A stretch of DNA of 64,000 nt from Hemerocallis citrina (Eukaryota > Streptophyta > Magnoliopsida > Asparagales > Asphodelaceae). The number at the start of each line of letters is the position of its first letter. Positions within the stretch are counted from its first letter, which is position 1. Below the pieces are notes generated by a model. It worked only from the letters and a program-made list of their open reading frames with translations. It made no database searches and was not told the DNA's origin. Location: NCBI GenBank assembly GCA_017893485.1, contig JACEHZ010000366.1, positions 549,001-613,000 of the forward strand, in the 5' to 3' direction. Made by a program: the position numbers and the translations under genes. Below, piece after piece: positions 34,567 through 46,229 of this stretch.

Positions 34567-34960
34567 AGCAACTTTAGAACCTCTTAATCCTGCCATTAAG
34601 ATTGCAACTAGTATACCAATTAAGGATATATATAGAAAGATACAGATCCTCTCAATTCTTTTAAAACATAGATTATATGTAATAATCTTTTATTTAGAAA
34701 TTTACTTATGCTTGTTGCCAGTAGAAGATGCGGAGAAAAACAAATAACAATACTATCTTCTCTGCGAAGCTCCCTGGTATTCGTCCTGTACTTTCGAACT
34801 TAAAATAGATCCTACGGTCAGGCCAAAAACAATTCGCTTTCCAATTAAGAAGTACGAGATTTATTAATATATGTTCATCGGGAATTAAGAATCCCTATCT
34901 ATCCTTAATTGGTATATTAGTTGCAATCTTACTGGCAGGATTGAGGAGTCTTAAGTTGTT
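34567..34960. repeat. Foldback / MITE-like element with ~60-bp inverted arms
   Basis: Arm 34567-34626 and the reverse complement of 34901-34960 match over about 60 bp with a few mismatches (core taagattgcaacta and ataccaattaaggat). The ~275 bp between show no coding frame. It probably is a non-autonomous DNA transposon; superfamily and TSD were not resolved. Confidence 0.7.
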
Positions 34961-35379
34961 TAACATCACCCCTACTAAGAAATAGTACATAAAATTAAAG
35001 GAACGACCCTATAACTAAATTCATTATTGAGGCTGTAACTCCAATAATAGTTCCAAATATATAAAAAGGAAAAAATGTTTTAAAAATGAAATTAGAGGGT
35101 TAAATTGCTTTTGTTCGGAATGTGCCCTACAGCCAATCGCATAAGATGTGATGGCAACTCTCTTGTAAACATTATTCGTGATTAATAAAATTATTTGAGG
35201 CATTTGATACATGATGAGATCCTGCCAGTGAAACTTACACTTAATTAAATTGATCTAAAATGTTTCTAGTCGTAGGATTACTGAGATTGGACATTATTAA
35301 TTCCAGTAAGACTAGTATGCACACTGTATGCTCTAAAATAATAAGACTAGTACGCATATATGCTCTAAAGTAGAGGATA

Positions 35380-36254
35380 TATATATATATATTTTTGAAG
35401 AAAAGGTGGAGTATGGCCACCCTGTTTCATTAACAAGGGATTAATAAAACAAATTCAGAGTACTGAGCCAAATATAAGGTCCTACAAACATAACAAAAGT
35501 ACATAAACTCCTTCCCAAACATGGGGGGTGGGACAAAAGAAGACCAGAATGGCCGCAACATACATGCGACTAAACAAAATATATCATATCCCCCCAACAA
35601 ACCCTGGGGCAGTGGGTATCTATCAATAGTAAAGGCCAAGCTGGCTGTCAGTCGATCGTCGGACCGATCCCGACTTCCTCATCATCAAAATTCTCAACCT
35701 GGAATACGCTCGCTATCCTCCCACTGGGACCTGCTGCTGCCACATTAGCCCAAAATGAAATAAAATGCATAATGTGAGTTAAATTACCAGAAATATTATT
35801 ACAAGTTCTGCGAAAATCAAAATTATTCCTGTCCAGCCAAAAAATCCAGGTCGTTGCGGCGATAGCGATGTACCACGCTTCTCTCATAGTACTCATCTCA
35901 GTAGCAAATTTTGGACTTACCCACAGGTCCTCGTACACACTAGGGTACTGATTCATTCCCATGGCGTTGAGTACTTCAACGAGTACCGCTTTGCTCCTAG
36001 GACACTGAAGGAAGAGGTGGTCTCTAGTTTCTAGGGTAGCGTGGTAGAACCCGCAACAGGAGTCCACATTCGGTTGGCGTTTAGTGAGATTTTTTCTAGT
36101 CAAAATCGCATCGTTTAGCACCAGCCATAAGAAAACTTTGATTTTCAGCGGGGCTTTCGTCCTCCAAATGACGCATGCCCACTTTGGGCTACATCCCCTA
36201 AAGTGAATGCGGTTATATAGGGAGTGAACGGTGAACGTGCCGTTCTTTTCTAAT
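35380..36254 (-). mobile_element. 5'-truncated LINE insertion with 14-bp TSD
   Basis: TAAAGTAGAGGATA occurs at 35366-35379 and identically at 36255-36268. Between them is the 3' end of a LINE reading on the minus strand, with an (AT)n/T-rich left end where its A-rich tail should be. The length of the duplication and the 5' truncation are characteristic of target-primed reverse transcription. Confidence 0.93.
35648..36245 (-). pseudogene. LINE ORF2 C-terminal fragment (zinc-binding reverse-transcriptase domain)
   Basis: The minus strand reads, from the truncation point, a frame with GTFTVHSLYNRIHF, then PLKIKVFLW, then a Cys-His-type cluster (CCGFYHATLETRDHLFLQC) ending near 35648. This is the zf-RVT region at the C terminus of plant LINE ORF2. 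A break at about 36125 (stop/shift) separates the first part from the 157-residue open piece 35648-36121. The catalytic RT and endonuclease domains are absent. Usual ORF2 length is over 1,200 residues, so this is a small remnant. Confidence 0.85.
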
Positions 36255-37379
36255 TAAAGTAGAGGATAATTGATATCATAATTATTTATATAGAGACATT
36301 AATATAAAAATGTAAGTGCTAAACGGTTTAGTTTACTGAACTGACTCGCTAGAAAGAATATCTAATGGAAATCTAAATAAATGTCAGTAGGTAATTCCTT
36401 GGGTGATGGTAGGTACATGTAATCCTTAGACTTGAGATTGTCATAGCACTTTGTGTCTGTCAATCTATACTTTGATTTATTACTTAGCATGACTTTGTAA
36501 GACATATGTCAGGTATTCTGTGCACAGTGATGCTTTCATGGAAGTGAGTGAACAATCAATAAGGAATCGATTATATTAGGATAAGAGAATGTCCAATGTG
36601 ATTATATAAAGTGATGACTCGGGAAGTCTGTGGCCATAGCAGAATGAATATTAGAAATGAGTTTCTAAGTATTTATTTGAGTCAGACACTGACGTATCAG
36701 ACACATATGATTAAGTGGTTAGGGTTTGACATTATTCTGTACCCTAAATTTTTTCAGGACATTGTATGATCGAAGGATTTAATTGTATGAGAACTAATCG
36801 TTAAATGGTACAATTGATTTCAATAATCAAACTCACATTATCTGGGTAGTCATGATACATTGTTAGGCGTCACTATTTACTTATGGAGAGAGATAAAAGA
36901 GTTTAAATATCTTCACAGCCAGCTTAACGTGAGGCCCAATAGGTCACACGCAATACAAGTTTTTTTCCCAGAAAGTTCAATTCAGAATTTTATTTGACAA
37001 AATTCAGAACCGAATAATTTGATATATGTTGATATACTAGGTTTTCCCGTGGACACGTGCCTACGGCACGTTTGCGTGAACAATACAGCATATAAAAAGC
37101 CCTGTGAAAAGTTAAATATATGCACGTCTTCGGGAAGAATGATTTATATAGATGTGTATTTGGCAGTAGACATTGATGTATTATGAATTAAGTTGTTTAT
37201 TGGTTTATCTCTTGCAGGATAATTTTGTCAGGAGCTCAGGATTGAAAAAGAGTACTGTGAATCTACAACAATAGTAGATCGAAATCAGTTGCTATGAGTG
37301 ACTTAAACATTAGAGCTAATGCAGTTAATTTCCCGTTGTCATATTTTCATGTAGTTAAATATGTATGATTTTAAAAGAG

Positions 37380-37381
<2 letters not shown>

Positions 37382-37410
<29 letters not shown>
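37382..37410. repeat. (AG)n microsatellite
   Basis: An uninterrupted run of about 14 AG/GA units inside the Helitron. Confidence 0.95.
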
Positions 37411-37411
<1 letters not shown>

Positions 37412-37798
37412 CTTGTTGTGTTATACATGTGAAGACCTTTTGTTAAATGTGATCAAGTACAATTACATCTCCATATTAATAGATTTAGTATTCATATACT
37501 GGAGAGCCTACTGCAAATTTGATATGAAACAGACCTGTTAGTCCCAATTTTTGATATATTTTAGTGTATGAGATATATTACATGTATCTTTTTTTAAAAT
37601 CTATAACTTACATCATCTTTCACACAAAACACATTAGCTCAACTAACAGGCATTTCAAACATTAAGAGAACATGAAGATTGCAGATGGATTGATGACTAA
37701 ACCCGCCGAAAATCACGATCAAGGATGAAAAATCATTATAATGAAAAAGGAATTAATCAAGTCAAAACCAATGGTCATTTCTATTCTAGAATACTAAC

Positions 37799-38288
37799 AG
37801 GAATTTTAGTAAAAATTTCGACAGAGCCTCCCCTAAAATATTAGTCATTTTGCAGCAATTCCTTACGAAATTCTGCTAACAATTAAAAATATAACATCAC
37901 ATCCAGTTAATATCATTCCTCCCCAGGCCAAGCCAAGCAACATCACACAGGCATCATATATATATAGCTCCGGTGGCAAAAATCTTCATATGATGCAAGA
38001 TACAAAATAAAAACCAAGATTTCGTTTGAAAACGTAATGGATTTTAGGAATTTTAGTAAAAATTTCGATAGAGTCTCCCCTAAAATATTAGCCCTTTTAC
38101 AGCAATTCCTTACGGAAGCTAACAATTAAAAATATAACATCACAGGCAGTTAATATCAATCCTCCCCAGGCCAATCCAAGCAACATCATACAGGCATCAT
38201 ATATATAAGGCTCTGGGGGCAAAAATCTTCATATGATGCATGATACAATATAAAAACCAAGATTTTGTTTGAAAACGTATTTGATTTT
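37799..38288. repeat. ~247-bp tandem duplication inside the Helitron
   Basis: 37799-38045 and 38046-38288 are two diverged copies of one unit (aggaattttagtaaaaattt near the start; caaaaatcttcatatgatgc near the end). Differences are mostly point changes and small indels. No coding content. Confidence 0.8.
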
Positions 38289-38708
38289 TAGAAAAACCCA
38301 TGAAAAACCTTTGAAAAACCACACACAGAACCCAATAATCGACAACTTTGCGGGTACGGGTTTTAACATCACTATATTATATCATTATCCTATACAGATA
38401 CTTGCATCATCTCCCAAAATCTATATAATATTACACAGATTTACATAATCCCTTATTCTACATAACTTAAGGGAACAAAATATACAACTAATACATCATC
38501 CACCAACCCTCCTACCAAAAAAAGATTACAAGGTTGTTACAATAGGTATCAAACACAATGCTTCGAGTCTTCAATATGGGATGAAATAGTGAGCCTAAAT
38601 AAACAGTAAGAGTTTTTCAATAATCAGTCAAAACCAATGATAATTAAAGAAACAAACAGTAAGAGTTTGTAAGAATTTGATAAAAAGACAATGAAAAGCT
38701 TTACTTAC

Positions 38709-38867
38709 TATTTTTTCCAAGTCAACATCAACCTGTAAGGTAGGAAAGTAAACATTATAATGTGAAGAATATAAAAGAAACAATTTTTTGATCTAATATG
38801 AAAGAGTTGTAGTTGTCATAAAAAAAAAGAAGAAACTTACATGGCCATATATAGTGATGTTATCCAT
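38709..38867 (-). pseudogene. Two micro-exon-like pieces in the Helitron
   Basis: Minus strand. 38867-38841 is 27 nt from an ATG (MDNITIYGH) ending in phase 0 before gtaagttt. 38732-38709 is 24 nt (VDVDLEKI) preceded by ccttacag and followed by gtaagtaa. Both fit phase 0 with strong donor sites and could be the start of a captured gene. They are very short, so chance is a real alternative. The protein is not recognised. Confidence 0.25.
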
Positions 38868-41800
38868 TGCTGTTGTTTAATTCTGATGAAGGACTCGATC
38901 TGTATATAAAGGAGGGAAAATTACTTACAGTTATACCAGTCAATAACTTACATTAGCTAAAATCTAACTCAGAATTTGGATAGCCAGTAGATGATCCAGT
39001 TTTAAGCTAAAAGAATAAATTACTTACATTAGCACTTTTATTGAAGATTAAGACATAGGAGTTTAACTGTATTCAGTATAATGTCACTCTAGTAATATAG
39101 TGAAATCAGCATAATTTACACTTATGTCCCTTCTACAGTTCTCCCCCTCCTACTTACATTTCCATGAAACATTCCAAAATGTAAGATCAGGAAAGATACA
39201 TATCTAAGATGTAGTTTACCAAATCTACAACATCAGTCTAGGATAATTGTATCATCAAATTTTATCTCAGAACCATAATGCCTTGATCCTAACCTTTGAG
39301 AACAACTACTTCAATTCTTCCTCTCTCATTCAGCATTCAGCACTCTTAAAAGCCACATTTGTTAATTTAACAGCTATTCAAGCCTCAAGTGATGTTCCTT
39401 TAGATATAAAAAAAAACATAATCTTTTGCATCCTTACTTATATCAGCCGATCCTCGTCGCACGATAATTTTATACCCATATAAAGGTTACTACACATCAA
39501 GCTTATCCTCATCCCAAAACCATACCTTTACATCAAAACCCCAAACGACTACTATCACTTCCACAAAGCCAACTACATTACCAACAAAATTAGCCCTTTA
39601 TATCAGAACTCTAATCATTTCCACAAAAAAACAACTACAATTCTAACAAAACTATCCATGAAACCTACAAAAACCAAACATATCCACAACCCACCAAATC
39701 AAGATGCACCAAATTTTAGCTCATTTAATACTTTAAAAAGTCATCCTTAACATCGAAACAGAAGTCCTCCGTAATAACAAAACAATATCAATAGTTGATA
39801 TTTTAGTTAGGTAAATAATGATATTGAACATCTGTAACAACAAAAATGCCCACTAATTGAAATTTCTCGAGTATAATTGGCACAGCTAAAATTGGAAAAC
39901 ATCATCATTAATTAAAGAAACATCTCTATAATCAAAGCATCTATGCTATTAAACTCCAAAAGAATATGTCAAGCTATTTAGCATCATCTAAGGATGAAGC
40001 TACAAACTATAATCTGAGGGCCAAATTAAAATCTCCAAAATTATCACAATAACCTTCAGGATTATCAATTCTTTAGATGAAAAACCTTGGAAAAAGAAAA
40101 TGATACAAATAAAAAAAGTTTTCATTGGTCCTACTTCTTAAGATCATTATTAGACCCAACTATCTCGCCTTTCACGATGTTGATCATTGCATGTGTTCGG
40201 AATATTCTTATCTGTTTTATTTATCCATTTTTTTTCTTGGAAGGTAACTTTACATAAGACATTGTTATTGAGAAAGTTGATTGACATTCTATAAAACCAT
40301 TCATTTCACCTCACTGTTGTGAAGCATAAAAAGACATGCAAACATGCAAATATTACTCTTTGGTTATGTAGAACCTTTTCGTTGTTGATCATTACTGCCA
40401 AATGAAAACCCTATTTTTTTCTTCAATTTTTTCCTTACATACTATTTTTACATAGAAATGTAAATTTCAGAAGATGAAAGAAAAGATTTAGCGTAACCCA
40501 AACCTAGTGGCTGTTTCAATTTAATAAAACCATAGATTTCACCTCAAATAGGTTCCTGTGAGCTGTAAGAAAATAGTACCAATTAGTTGTAGCATGAGCT
40601 GGAATTTCAGTACTCCAAGGAAATTTATCGAAATAAAACTATGTCTGCATTCATAACAAACACGCCAAGCCGAACAAACTATGAAATGCAAAACAATTAG
40701 TCTATAGAAAGCAATTAAGAATAGCAATAATAAAAAACCTAGTAGTGCTATAAGTTTCATAGAAAATTAGTGGAGACTGACACTCTTCAAGTACACGAAG
40801 ATAAATTAGAAGGGTCTGAAGCATGTAGTTCAATAGCACCGAATTTCAGCAGCAAACATGTCCACAATCCACCAAATCAAGATGCACTCATCAGGTCATC
40901 CAAAACCTTTTCACCTTACAGCAATCTTAAAAGCCACATTTGTTAAACATGTTCACAACCCACCAAGTGATGTCCCTTTAGACGACAATATTATTTTTGC
41001 ATCATATACCAAAATTTGAAATCCATATAAAATTACTCGTACCCTTAACCACTGAAAATCACTACACACACCCAAAATAACTACTCTCACTTCCGCAAAC
41101 CATAGATTTCACACTCAATAGTTTAATTTCATTATGACTTATGTTTTAAAAAACCATTTATAATTCAAAAAGGTTAGCTGAAAATTTGTAGAATATGTTA
41201 AGTATCAAATTCAGGTGAGGTCAAATACTAATGTGACCCATATACATATACTTGTTGATTTCATTTCATAAATTTAATACCCAATACCCACAATATAGAT
41301 GGACCTGATCCTACTTTGTATAATCCCTTTTTCTGGTCCAAACCCCTATCTAGAGACTAAGTCAAGGATTCTGAAATAAAGAGAAGGTGGACGCAGATCT
41401 GAGATGGTGGCTACAATGAGGCGGCAACAGTGGCTCTGCAATAGATGCAGCAAAGATTAAAATTGCACTGTTTTCTCAGCATGTTTTCTTAGCTAAAATC
41501 CATCACATTGACTTTCGATTTCAATTTTTTTTACCAAATAAATCGATACTGTCAGAGAAGATTCATGATTTAGCATTATATAAGTTTGTTTTTCATGTTT
41601 CCTGTGGATTTTGTAACCCACCTCATGTTTTTTGTTTTTATTTACTTTCCTTTGACTCATCGGAATTAGGTAGTATCAACCGAGTTTGGACAATTCATTG
41701 CCCAATGCCCATCATAGCTGATTCCAAATAAAAATATGTAGCCCAATTTGCTAATGTTACAATTTGATCCAGTCCGGCTGATCTCTAGAGTTATTGGACC

Positions 41801-42307
41801 AGTTTAGAAACCAAATTAACAACTAATAAGCATGGACATTACCAACAAAATTAACCCGAATTAACCACTTCACTCCCTAAACCATTTTTACAAAACCAAC
41901 AAAATCAACCACAAAGTCTACAAAAAATAAAAAACTTCCTAGAGTGTGCTGGCACTACTGATCAAAAAAATAAAAAAATCAAAACCAAAACAAAAACCAA
42001 CTCGAATTGGTGCAGAGTGTGCTGGCACTGCTGATCTCGACGAAATGCAGCTCTTCATCAATTATTAGTATCAATCAATTTCTAAACAATATCAATTTCG
42101 GGATTAGATGCAAAATTAGATGCAAAACAGTATCAATAGTAGAGATCAAAGTAAGTACTAATACGATAGATTAGTAGAATTTACGTCAAATATAAAGTTT
42201 TGTTATATCTTTCATGGAGCGTTGCATTTCACAGACGACCTCATTTAGACGGAAAAACGATAAATTGTTGTTCACAGTGATAATGACAATGCATGGAACT
42301 CACTTAC

Positions 42308-43162
42308 TGACACGTAACACCTTCCACTTGGGTGCCTCTTCCAGAACTTCCTCCAAAACTACACCAACAGTAGGATCTAGCACATTAGAAGTGGAAGCTT
42401 CATTTTCTGCAAAGAAGAGCACATTAAAACAATTCTCACAGATAAAAATAACTATACTACAACCACACTTCCGCAACCAATGCAAACAATATTCATCAAA
42501 TTACTAAGCATAGCGAATAAAGTCAAACAAACAATCCAAACCCACCATTTGTTTTCACTTTCTTACTCCCAACATTCATCTTTCTCTTTTTATTTTTTTT
42601 TACTAACTATCGTAGTAACTCTCATGCCATCCTCTAGTACCACACAATAAACACGCATCTTCGCGAGCTCAAATATCTTGTGGCTCGACGCAAACATCCA
42701 CATCGACCTAACTCCTTCCGAACCCGCAACGTATCCAAATACCTCAAATAAGTCACAACATCATACCTAACCCCCACTAAAACAAACATTTCAGAACCCA
42801 ATCAACAAATTAAATGAACACACAAACATTACCTCACAAGATACTCCAGCAACTTCCGAAGCGTCCTCCAATCACTCACCAACTGCTGCGTCTTCTTTCC
42901 CACAGTATGCCATATTGGATCTAGCTGCCTCCTCCCAATCTCATCAAATGACTTAAACAGCCCATTCTCCACATTCAGATCTTCCACGTCAAGCTTATTC
43001 GTCTTCCTCAACTCCCTCAAACACGCTCCCATTACCTCCAGCAATGCCGCCTGAATCTCCTTCATTTCGTTTGTCACCGGCACTCTCACATCCACAACCT
43101 CCGGCCGATCCTTTTCAAGATCCGCACTCACAGCAACATGAAACCTGGGCCAAATATGCAAC
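42308..43162 (-). pseudogene. Captured fragment of an XPF/ERCC4-type repair endonuclease gene (plant UVH1/RAD1 homologue)
   Basis: Three exons on the minus strand. Exon A, 43162-42833 (330 bp), reads LHIWPRFHVAVSADLEKDRP to LRKLLEYLV. Exon B, about 42766-42620, reads RYDVVTYLRYLDTLRV and, after a frameshift, SSHKIFELAKMRVY. Exon C, 42406-42308 (99 bp), reads VLEEAPKWKVLRV. These match the mid-region of plant XPF, the structure-specific nuclease that cuts 5' of lesions in nucleotide-excision repair as a dimer with ERCC1. The A-B junction is intact: donor gtaatg and acceptor ttag join AG+G in frame. A one-base deletion in exon B breaks the frame. The C-terminal nuclease domain and most of the N-terminal helicase-like region are absent. 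The rest of the host gene must lie elsewhere. Assignment is by remembered family features, not a search. Confidence 0.85.
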
Positions 43163-43489
43163 CTTCATAAAACAAAATAATGAATTAGACTATGATTTGA
43201 GTCATTTATTGATCTTACTTACATAAAGGAAAAAACCATTCATACTATGGGAAATTCTAAAAACTTCAGATGTAAAAAAATCCTTCGACATTTATTGGGT
43301 CATCTCCCCGTTTGGATATAGAGGTTAGTGGTATCAATCAATTTCTAAACAGTATCAATTTCGGGATTAGATGCAAAATTAGATGCAAAACAGTATCAAA
43401 ATGGAGTTGACCATGAAACCCTAAAATTTACCTAAGGTGAACTTACAATGGGGGTTAGGTAGACAGAGCTTCGAGTGCGGGTTTCACTA

Positions 43490-43865
43490 AAGTGGAGGTT
43501 GGGTTGACGGAGCTGATGGATCTTCGAAGGAGGTGGAGGTTCGAGATTCGAAGGAGGTGGAGGATTCGAAGGAGGTCGGGAGTGGAAGTTGGAGGGAGGT
43601 TTCGAAGGAGGTCGGGAGTGGAAGTTGGGGGAGGTTTCAAAGGAGGTCAGATTTTGATTCGAAGGAGGTCGGGAATGGAGGTTTTGAAGGAGAGCGGATG
43701 AGAGAGACACACAGAGAGAGAGGGGGGGGGGGAGGGAGTTCTGAGTTGGGGAAGAGAGAGAGAGAGCGGGGGAAGAGATAGAGAGAGAGAGAGCGGGAGA
43801 AGACTGAGAGAGAGACAGAGAGAGACACATAGGGGTTTTTCTGAGTTGAGAGAGAGAGAGTAATT
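43490..43865. repeat. Purine-rich and GA-type low-complexity tract
   Basis: Imperfect repeats of gaaggaggt(c/g)gg(a/g)(a/g)tgga at 43510-43690, then long (GA)n/(AG)n tracts to 43865. Long frames on either strand are a by-product. It lies in the 5' subterminal part of the Helitron. Confidence 0.85.
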
Positions 43866-44699
43866 GGTTTGGTGGTTTGAAATTTTGGGTGGGAAAATGT
43901 GTTTTGTGAGAATCAATTTGGACCATTGAATTTGTTTATATTGAATGAGAGCCACTTGATAGCTTTCTTTGTGTTTTATTATATAGATTATGCATGACAA
44001 TTAGTTTTACTAGCCCAGAAAGTCGTATGGTCGTCAATTTATTTATAAGTTAAATAAATTCTTGTTCATCGCTTAATTATGAATTAAATGGTGCATTTTT
44101 CCTTACTAAAATATTTCAACAGTTGAAATATTTAATTACTTTATTTATTTTGCAATTGATAAATATTTAGGATATGATGAATCTTAAATAAGGGATATAA
44201 ATATATCACCCAACTAAAAACTATTGGTTAATAACTAATTATAAAATTGATAAATATTTTATCGTTATCTTTTGATTTGAAAAGATTATCCGTATTAGAT
44301 ACATATACGGTAGTTACAATAAGATAAGACTACAATGAGATAAGACCTCAATCTTCTTCGAATATGGAAGAAGTGTTATTCCTCAAAGACACCAGTTCCT
44401 AAACAAATCAAAAGAAGGGTTACAGAGATAGAGAGTACGATCATATTCTGTGGAAGGTTTGGTGTGTATCACTGTTGTAGGACGAACACTTGGTTGTCTC
44501 ACTGCTAAAGTAACCGCAAACTAGTTCTTGGTACCAGCGTACGGTAATCCTAAACCCTTATATTGTAGATCTGATTATTAGATTCAAAGTGTTCCTGGTT
44601 TTATTGGGAAAACTTTTATAATGCAATATTGATTACGTGATGTGATCACTTCCTTTGTGCACGTAAGACCAGTAAAACTTCTTTCATTTATCCTGCCAG

Positions 44700-44711
44700 T
44701 GGTATCAGAGC
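44700..44711 (+). other. Primer-binding site of copia-2
   Basis: TGGTATCAGAGC, an exact initiator-Met primer site, one base after the LTR terminus CA. Confidence 0.92.
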
Positions 44712-45569
44712 GAACATTTAATCGACGTTCAGATCTACTTGCTATTGTTGAAATAATGGAATCGTTCATGTCATATTGATTATTGATCTAAATTATGCGA
44801 TCTAAAAGGTTTAGATCAATTTTTACAAAATGAAATCATTTTTATTTTCATAAAAATGAAATTTAAAAGAGAAAAGGGACTTGATTGCCAGAGGGCCGCT
44901 AGAGCCACTGCCGCACCAATCAACGATCACAGCCATCGCTACTCCATGTGCCGCTGTCACCACCGCCGCTCTCAATTGGGTTCTTATCCAGGTTGGGAGT
45001 CTGAGTCGGGTGGTGCTCGGGTTGGATGCAGGAAGTAGGTAGAAGGCAGTGCAAGTCAGGCCGGATTAAGATCAGGTTGGTTCTGGCTTTTAAAATCCTG
45101 ACCCAGGCACAGATAACGCGTGCTTAGCGCCTGCCCATTTGATGGGCACGTGTTTTGTGCTGGCCTGGCGGGTCAGGTTCCCGGTCTGATGTGGTATGGA
45201 TTCCAAGATCCATACCATGCTCCCATTTGCACATGCGTAGCACGTGCTTGTATAAGTGGCACATGCGTATGTGAAGAACGGGAGCTTTGGCAAATTGCAG
45301 GTGCAGGTCTGAGTGCATATCCAACCCGAATGGATCTAGACACTGGTTTGGGTTTGGAAACAGACCCGAATCCTAACCATTTGGCTCTATTTTCACTTAG
45401 TCAATGTTGTATCCAGTCCAATCATGCAGACCCGACAAATTATGAATAGAATACAGGTTTTTTGGTTTTACAAAATTTGATTTATCATCTTTTCCGTTTT
45501 ATTTATTATTTAGTTTCTGTAATTCTTTTTGCAAAAACAAAAATAGAAATTTCATATTATATTAATAAT
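44712..45569 (+). other. copia-2 leader, left part, no gene seen
   Basis: The untranslated leader up to the Tat-2 insertion. It contains a GC-richer stretch at about 44880-45330 with open frames on both strands and no recognisable family. The GC-rich part may be a host fragment, but nothing supports a gene. Confidence 0.4.
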
Positions 45570-46161
45570 TGATATGGCTAAAAATGAGGTTAAATCGGAA
45601 CCGTCCAGATTGGGCACGAATCTTGAAGCTCGGGGGTAAAAAGGTAATTTCACATACAAGCGGATCCAAAGCGGGTACTGGATCTCCTTCTCACAGATCC
45701 AATAACCCACGAATGGGTCCGCTCCAATTGGGCATGGGTCCTGACCCGAAACGAGCCCAGACCAGCAAGAGACAAATCAGGGCCACTGATTGGACCAAGT
45801 CAACAGGCCTGATTTGCTCTCACCGGGAATCAAGGGATTAGTTTCCTAAACAGACTGTGAGGATTTTTCTCCTAGCAGTTACACAGGGAACCAGGCCTCT
45901 AATCACTCCCCTGGCGACTATAAATACCTCCCCTCTGCCACTGTGACCAGGTTAATCACTTTTTCACCACTTTAAGCTCTTTCTTAATCTCTTCTGATTA
46001 CTGACAAGAGCGTCGGAGGGTGCGTCGCCGGAATCAACCCCGGTGTCTCGCACTTCCTTGCAGGTTGCGCCAGGAGCAAGAAGGCTTGAGTCAACTGTTC
46101 AGGTTTGCCTCGAACTCACAAATTCTATCTGTTTACCCCCACACCGAAATTAGCGGTAACA
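45570..46161 (+). repeat. 5' LTR of Tat-2 (592 bp)
   Basis: TGATATGGCTAAAAATG at the start, CGGTAACA at the end, aligned base for base with 60853-61444. A TATA box (ctataaata) lies at 45918-45926, so R-U5 is about 210 bp and U3 about 350 bp. Confidence 0.95.
45918..45926 (+). promoter_or_regulatory. TATA box of the Tat-2 LTR promoter
   Basis: ctataaata in the context cccctggcga then cctcccc. The identical box is in the 3' LTR at 61201-61209. It should drive the genomic RNA from about 30 bases downstream. Confidence 0.7.
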
Positions 46162-46164
46162 GAT

Positions 46165-46182
46165 TGGCGCCGTCTGTGGGAA
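46165..46182 (+). other. Primer-binding site of Tat-2
   Basis: TGGCGCCGTCTGTGGGAA, three bases after the LTR end. It needs a tRNA ending in GGCGCCA; Asp and some Arg tRNAs have such ends. The exact tRNA is not settled from sequence alone. Confidence 0.8.
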
Positions 46183-46229
46183 CAACCACACGAACAGCCT
46201 CAGCCCCTTCTCTGTCGTCCTCTCCAACC

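Larger units (their letters stand above)
37037..43987 (-). mobile_element. Non-autonomous Helitron (6.95 kb) carrying host gene fragments
   Basis: On the minus strand it begins TCTATATAATAAAAC at 43987 after an A and ends with hairpin ACGTGCC-GTA-GGCACGT, 14 bases, then CTAG at 37037 followed by T. These are the 5'-TC and hairpin-CTRR ends of plant Helitrons with A|T insertion. The same 3' end recurs at 63818, so it is a family. No Rep/helicase is recognisable. It contains XPF exons (42308-43162), other exon-like pieces, a tandem duplication and simple repeats. Most of 38290-42200 shows no gene I can support. It sits within the 5' LTR of copia-2. Confidence 0.87.
35112..44698 (+). repeat. 5' LTR of copia-2, interrupted by LINE and Helitron
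   Basis: Start TGTTCGGAATGTGCCCTACA at 35112; end CTGCCA at 44698, one base before the primer site. Removing the LINE (35380-36254 plus one TSD copy) and the Helitron (37037-43987) leaves about 1.75 kb, similar in scale to the copia-1 LTR. The segment 36269-37036 is LTR sequence with no gene. Confidence 0.65.

Noticed and set aside
42829..43161. Intact host XPF gene
   Set aside because: Only three exons are present, exon B has a one-base deletion, the nuclease domain is missing, and Helitron ends enclose the fragment.
43432..43926. Ser/Leu/Pro-rich protein on the minus strand
   Set aside because: Translation of GA/CT low-complexity sequence at the Helitron end; several frames are open for the same reason.
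46020..46229. Gag starting upstream at 46020
   Set aside because: That start is GTG within the LTR; the frame crosses the LTR end and primer site. The ATG at 46230 is the first in-frame start after the primer site.
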